The translations under genes and the position numbers were made by a program. This document shows, piece after piece, positions 36,074 through 39,219 of a DNA stretch of 39,219 nucleotides (position 1 is the first letter of the stretch; every line of letters starts with the position of its first letter). Source of the stretch: Paenibacillus ferrarius (GTDB taxonomy: Bacteria > Bacillota > Bacilli > Paenibacillales > NBRC-103111); NCBI RefSeq assembly GCF_002027705.1, contig NZ_MBTG01000047.1, positions 1 through 39,219 on the forward strand, given 5' to 3'. A model generated the notes under the pieces. The model saw only the letters and a list, made by a program, of their open reading frames with translations, had not been told where the DNA came from and did no database searches.

Positions 36074-36137
36074 AACAACAGCAAAAGCCTTCAGCTCCAC
36101 ATTTATCGTGGTGTTGAAGGTTTTTGCTCGTGTTGTT
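36074..36137 (+). terminator. Long terminator hairpin at the end of the levan cluster
   Basis: A long imperfect stem runs from AACAAC-AGCAAAA-GCCTTCA inward to CCAC and back through GTGG, TTGAAGG, TTTTTGCT and GTTGTT. The internal T-run and A-run could serve termination in either direction. It lies about 40 bases after the sucrase stop. Confidence 0.7.
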
Positions 36138-36231
36138 TGGATTTAAGCATTTAGTTAGATGAAGGAGTGTTTAGTTTTGATATGCTAGGAGAGCTGTAGG
36201 GACGCTGACATCCGAGGCAACGACCAGGGTT

Positions 36232-36435
36232 CAGCAACGCAAAACCTGCAAAAGTGCAGGTAATTTCCTTAGAAATAGCTTGGAAAAAGGAAAAGCCTGC
36301 GATTATGCAGGAATTTTAACTTTTTGCTCACCAAAATCAGAAATGAGCCACAAAAGCCTGCACAATTGCAGGAATATATGAAAAAGGGGCTGGTTCAAGC
36401 GCAAAAGGATGCATTATCGCAGGTATTTTGCAGCC
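36232..36435 (+). repeat. Dispersed repeat with four TGC-N6-GCA palindromes, copy B
   Basis: This is the same element and orientation as at 24372-24575. Palindromes start at 36247, 36298, 36359 and 36410, spaced 51, 61 and 51 bp; all four are intact here. Hairpins are CCTGCA/TGCAGG at 36245-36260, CCTGC/GCAGG at 36296-36311 and CCTGCA/TGCAGG at 36357-36372. The spacings are near multiples of one helical turn (about 10.2 bp). It lies just beyond the end of the levan cluster. Confidence 0.75.
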
Positions 36436-36559
36436 TGAGCTTGGAGCCGCAGCAAGGAGTAGCTATAGCTACAGTTCTAGCTAAAGCTCTGAGGTACCCG
36501 CACCCATAAAGGTAAGCGTAGCCCCAGATAAATACCACGACCACCGCGACCAGCAACAC

Positions 36560-36703
36560 GACCACCAACACCAGCACCAACACCAGCACCAACACCAGCA
36601 CCAACACCAGCACCAACACCAGCACCAGCACCAACACCAGCACCAACACCAACACCAACACCAACACCAACACCAACACCAACACCAACACCAACACCAA
36701 CAC
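36560..36703. repeat. Hexanucleotide microsatellite (CACCAA/CACCAG)n
   Basis: About 24 head-to-tail six-base units of CACCAA or CACCAG cover this stretch, with alternating units on the left and pure CACCAA on the right. All frames read as low-complexity dipeptides (on the plus strand Pro-Thr/Pro-Ala, Thr-Asn/Thr-Ser or Gln-His). No start codon with a ribosome binding site supports coding. It lies about 70 bases upstream of the aldo/keto reductase promoter, and slipped-strand changes in length are likely. Confidence 0.85.
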
Positions 36704-36773
36704 TCGCACGAGTACCCGAACCCCGACCCAACACCCGCATCCACAACCATACCACTTTACGATCGTCCCCGCG

Positions 36774-36802
36774 TTGTGTGCATCTCAACTTAAGCCTATA
36801 AT
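36774..36802 (+). promoter_or_regulatory. Promoter of the aldo/keto reductase gene
   Basis: TTGTGT (36774-36779) and a perfect TATAAT (36797-36802) are 17 bp apart, about 67 bases before the start codon. Confidence 0.6.
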
Positions 36803-36868
36803 AGAAGTTAGACACATGAAACGACGACAACATACAACTTCAAAATAAAAAAAGAACGGTGGATGTTC

Positions 36869-37852
36869 ATGGACGGTAAAACGGTGCTGCGTAAAATGGG
36901 CAGCTCGGATTTAGCGCTTTCTCCCCTTGGACTTGGCTGCTGGCAGTTCAGCAACGCGCAAGGGATGGTCGGCAAATTCTGGCCGGCTTTGGGCAAAGAC
37001 GATGTACTTCGCATCGTTCAAACCAGCCTGAAAGGCGGTATCAATTGGTTCGATACGGCTGAAGTGTATGGCAAAGGTCAATCCGAGCAGATGCTGGCTG
37101 AAGCTTTGCGCAAATCAGGTGCCTTGGCGAATAGCGCTCATATCGCTACGAAATGGTGGCCGGTATTCCGCACGGCTAGCAGCATTACGTCGACGATCAA
37201 TGAACGCATGCGCTTGCTGGATCATCGAACAATTCACCTGCATCAGGTTCATCAACCATACTCGTTTTCATCGGTACGCAGCGAGATGAATGCCATGGCT
37301 GAGCTTGTGAAACAGGGCCACATCAAGAATGTAGGCGTTAGCAACTTTTCCGCAGAGAAGATGCGTGAAGCCGATCGTGTGCTTCGTGAACATGGGCTCC
37401 GGCTCGTTTCGAACCAAGTGAAGTATAGCTTGCTCGATCGCCGTATTGAGCAGAATGGCATCATGGACGCAGCAAAGGAGCTGGGTATTGCCATCATAGC
37501 CTACTCTCCGCTTGAGCAGGGTATCCTTAGCGGCAAGTTCCACAAGAATCCCGCGCTGGTAAAAGCGATCAAAGGTCCGCGCAAATGGGCGTCCGCCTTT
37601 CGTGAGTCCGGTTTGCGCAAGTCGCAGCCTTTGATTAGTCTGCTTGAGGAGCTGTCGCACAATTACGATGCCTCGCCAACTCAAATTGCGCTGAATTGGC
37701 TGATTCATGCGCACGGTGACACCGTATTCGCCATCCCAGGCGCATCCAAAATGCATCACGCCGAGGAAAATGTGAAGGCGATGCAATTCACCCTTTCTAC
37801 TGACGAGATTCAGCAAGTAAACAACATTTCAAAGCAAGTGTTGGCTAAATAG
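36869..37852 (+). CDS. Aldo/keto reductase
   Basis: This 327-residue TIM-barrel oxidoreductase uses NADPH. The catalytic tetrad is visible: Asp62 and Tyr67 in FDTAEVYG, Lys95 in ATKWW and His128 in HQVHQP. The cofactor-binding C-terminus shows IPGASKMHHAEENVKA. Length and motifs match the YhdN/PerR-type group of bacterial aldo/keto reductases, which reduce aldehydes such as methylglyoxal or open-chain sugars. The second of two nearby ATG codons is chosen because GGTGG lies six bases before it. It is a single-gene transcript with its own promoter and terminator. Confidence 0.92.
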   Translation: MDGKTVLRKMGSSDLALSPLGLGCWQFSNAQGMVGKFWPALGKDDVLRIVQTSLKGGINWFDTAEVYGKGQSEQMLAEALRKSGALANSAHIATKWWPVFRTASSITSTINERMRLLDHRTIHLHQVHQPYSFSSVRSEMNAMAELVKQGHIKNVGVSNFSAEKMREADRVLREHGLRLVSNQVKYSLLDRRIEQNGIMDAAKELGIAIIAYSPLEQGILSGKFHKNPALVKAIKGPRKWASAFRESGLRKSQPLISLLEELSHNYDASPTQIALNWLIHAHGDTVFAIPGASKMHHAEENVKAMQFTLSTDEIQQVNNISKQVLAK

Positions 37853-37869
37853 TGAAGTACTAGCAGCTC

Positions 37870-37916
37870 AAGAAAGCCTTCATCGCCGAAATTTGGCGCT
37901 ATGAGGGCTTTCTTTC
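37870..37916. terminator. Terminator between convergent genes
   Basis: AAGAAAGCC and GGCTTTCTT pair, with inner CAT/ATG and GCC/GGC pairs, and are followed by TCATAT. It serves the aldo/keto reductase, and possibly the leftward LysM gene as well. Confidence 0.7.
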
Positions 37917-37937
37917 ATATAATCATTTGCAAGACAA

Positions 37938-38633
37938 TTACACATTCTCTTTTGCTAATAAGTAAACTTTCACATTTTTCTTTACGCCGAATTCCTGAGC
38001 TTCACTGAGATCGTTCATGAACACATCAATTCTAGAACCTCGAATGGCTGAACCGATATCCTCGGCTTTACGTATGCCGATTCCTTCAATAAAAACGGTC
38101 GACCCTAGCGGGATCACAGCGGGGTCCACGGCGATGGTGCGGCCTTCTTTTGCCTTTTTGCCGCTGTAGGTGATTCCGTATTCAGGATGAGATGCCTTTT
38201 TACCTGTGGATTCGAATCCTGCCGTATAGGCTGTCAGTGTGGTATTTATCACTTTTTGAATGATTTTGGGTTGTTCATTTGTTATGCCGCCGTTTGTTTC
38301 ACTTATTGGAATCGTAATATTCTGCCCTATGGTAAGACGGTTAGGGTTTTGAATATCGTTACTCGCAATTAACATGTTGACATCCACATCGAAATCTCGT
38401 GCAATCTTATAAAGTGTATCTCCTCGATTCACTAGGTACTGTCTGGAAGAAGGTACATGGACAGGTGCAGGTTCTTCAATTTGTTCGGCAGCGCTCTTAC
38501 TGGATGACATGCTGTATGAGGGTGGGAGACCCAAGTCCTCATCACCGACAGGATAAGAGTAAGCGGGTTCCACCTGAGATAAACTAATCCATATAGGAAG
38601 TACTAAAGCCATAAAGCAAATTTTACGAAACAT
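37938..38633 (-). CDS. Secreted LysM and 3D-domain cell-wall protein
   Basis: This 231-residue exported protein has a signal peptide (residues 1-26, ending AYS), a LysM peptidoglycan-binding domain at about 66-110 (YLVNRGDTLYKIARDF, then IPI), and a C-terminal 3D domain at about 135-231 with the conserved aspartates in AVDPAVIPLGS, AEDIGSAIRG and RIDVFM. Related Bacillus proteins (YocH, YuiC) are peptidoglycan lytic enzymes, so a role in wall turnover is likely. AGGAGGAG precedes the ATG. The inverted repeat TAGTAG/CTACTA lies about 25 bases upstream. It is leftward, divergent from the rRNA operon. Confidence 0.9.
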   Translation of the reverse strand: MFRKICFMALVLPIWISLSQVEPAYSYPVGDEDLGLPPSYSMSSSKSAAEQIEEPAPVHVPSSRQYLVNRGDTLYKIARDFDVDVNMLIASNDIQNPNRLTIGQNITIPISETNGGITNEQPKIIQKVINTTLTAYTAGFESTGKKASHPEYGITYSGKKAKEGRTIAVDPAVIPLGSTVFIEGIGIRKAEDIGSAIRGSRIDVFMNDLSEAQEFGVKKNVKVYLLAKENV

Positions 38634-38869
38634 GATTGCTCCTCCTCTTAGAAAAATTAGTAGAGTTATAGCTACTAGATTCGGCCAATTTTAATAGTTA
38701 TATACATGGGGCAAATAGAAGTTTTAATAATCGCGAAAATCTGTCCAGAAAGAAGAATAAAAAAAATGTCGAATTGGGATAATATGACATTGCCAAATGC
38801 TTCATGCCCGTGGTATATTATCACTCCGGCCGCAAGATGGCTGGAAAATAGTAACTCAAAAAAAAGTAG
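38634..38869. other. AT-rich intergenic stretch upstream of the rRNA operon
   Basis: I find no credible gene here; short frames lack ribosome binding sites. It contains the promoter of the leftward LysM gene near 38650-38700 and an A-rich stretch (38860-38868) directly before the rRNA -35, which could act as an UP element. Confidence 0.45.
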
Positions 38870-38898
38870 TTGCATTAAAAAACTCAGCATGGTATATT
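38870..38898 (+). promoter_or_regulatory. rRNA operon promoter
   Basis: TTGCAT (38870-38875) and TATATT (38893-38898) are exactly 17 bp apart, with a TG one base before the -10. The A-rich stretch just upstream fits a strong rRNA promoter. Confidence 0.75.
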
Positions 38899-38901
38899 AC
38901 T

Positions 38902-39068
38902 TTTCGCTGCTTCGGTAACACGGCAGTGAGCGAAAGAAATTGATCTTTGAAAACTGAACAACGAGTGAGTAAGCACGAACGAGCAATCGTTCAAAAAGAG
39001 ATTGCAAAATCTCGCTAGCAAGTCAATTGAGCATTTCAGCTTTCAGATATACGGACGAGCAATCGTTC
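38902..39068 (+). ncRNA. 16S rRNA leader with boxA and GNRA-loop hairpins
   Basis: The leader starts with a stem TTTCGC/GCGAAA (38902-38935) enclosing TGC/GCA. TGATCTTTGAAAAC at 38941-38954 matches the boxA antitermination element of Bacillus rRNA leaders. Three 16-base hairpins follow, each with a 6-bp stem and a GCAA tetraloop: 38977-38992, 38998-39013 and 39053-39068. The first and third have nearly the same sequence; one G-U pair replaces an A-U pair in the third. Confidence 0.6.
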
Positions 39069-39072
39069 GCTA

Positions 39073-39219
39073 CTATGGAGAGTTTGATCCTGGCTCAGGA
39101 CGAACGCTGGCGGCGTGCCTAATACATGCAAGTCGAGCGGAGTATTTCCTTCGGGAAATGCTTAGCGGCGGACGGGTGAGTAACACGTAGGTAACCTGCC
39201 TATCAGATCGGGATAACTA
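39073..39219 (+). rRNA. rrs: 16S ribosomal RNA, 5' end (cut by window edge)
   Basis: The universal 5' region is present: AGAGTTTGATCCTGGCTCAG at 39079-39098, then the GACGAACGCTGGCGGCGTGC segment, the V1 loop and GGCGGACGGGTGAGTAACACG. The exact mature 5' end is estimated by analogy with Bacillus. Only about 147 bases lie in the window. The sequence fits a Paenibacillus-like Firmicute. Confidence 0.96.

Noticed and set aside
36324..36509. Possible 61-residue protein overlapping copy B of the dispersed element
   Set aside because: Copy A contains the same frame (KPAQLQEY...), but with an in-frame stop just before it and no start codon. The three base differences between the copies in this part all change the amino acid, so there is no sign of protein-level selection, and there is no ribosome binding site.
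36395..36833. Minus-strand frames giving Val-Leu, Gly-Val or Cys-Trp repeats
   Set aside because: They are translations of the hexanucleotide microsatellite in all frames, without ribosome binding sites or non-repetitive domains.
38675..38918. Short frames on both strands upstream of the rRNA operon
   Set aside because: They overlap the rRNA promoter and AT-rich DNA, lack ribosome binding sites and look like chance frames.

Overview
The window looks like a chromosomal segment of a Paenibacillus-type Firmicute. The grounds are purine-rich AGGAGG ribosome binding sites, frequent TTG and GTG starts, several YesM/YesN-type two-component systems next to sugar ABC importers, DHA2/PadR and LysM-3D genes typical of Bacillales, and the 5' end of a 16S rRNA gene at the right edge. 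This is inference from gene content; no database search was possible.

Layout from left to right. (1) 1-100: the end of a degenerate 51-bp tandem repeat. (2) 423-3752: a leftward pair (SGNH hydrolase and FAD-dependent oxidoreductase) divergent from a LacI-type regulator. (3) 3841-10966: an AraC-type response regulator, a YesM-type histidine kinase, two LplB/LplC-type permeases and a large solute-binding lipoprotein; this is an oligosaccharide importer without its own ATPase. (4) 11037-15147: a secreted protein of tandem SH3-like repeats, a short-chain dehydrogenase, a small membrane protein and a 5'-truncated sialidase remnant. (5) 15367-21958: a four-PAS hybrid histidine kinase, an azoreductase, and a protein joining a LacI-like ligand-binding domain to PAS, GGDEF and EAL domains. 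(6) 22103-24170: a PadR regulator and DHA2 efflux pump operon with an operator-like dyad in its promoter. (7) 24831-36035: a levan/fructan cluster containing a sugar-binding lipoprotein, histidine kinase, response regulator, SacC-like exported levanase, two permeases, fructokinase and intracellular GH32 sucrase. (8) 36560-39219: a hexanucleotide microsatellite, an aldo/keto reductase, a LysM-3D protein and the leader and start of an rRNA operon.

The levan cluster reads as a complete pathway. The sensor kinase and regulator detect extracellular sugar, SacC releases fructose or short fructans outside the cell, the binding protein and permeases import them (probably energised by a shared MsmX-like ATPase encoded elsewhere), and the GH32 sucrase and fructokinase complete catabolism.

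The most unusual signal is a dispersed intergenic repeat of about 200 bp present twice in the same orientation (24372-24575 and 36232-36435). Each copy carries four TGC-N6-GCA palindromes spaced about 51, 61 and 51 bp apart; the last site of the first copy has one mismatch. Spacer length is kept where spacer sequence has diverged, and the element is not coding. The two copies bracket the levan cluster exactly, so they may also be the boundaries of a mobile or recombining islet.
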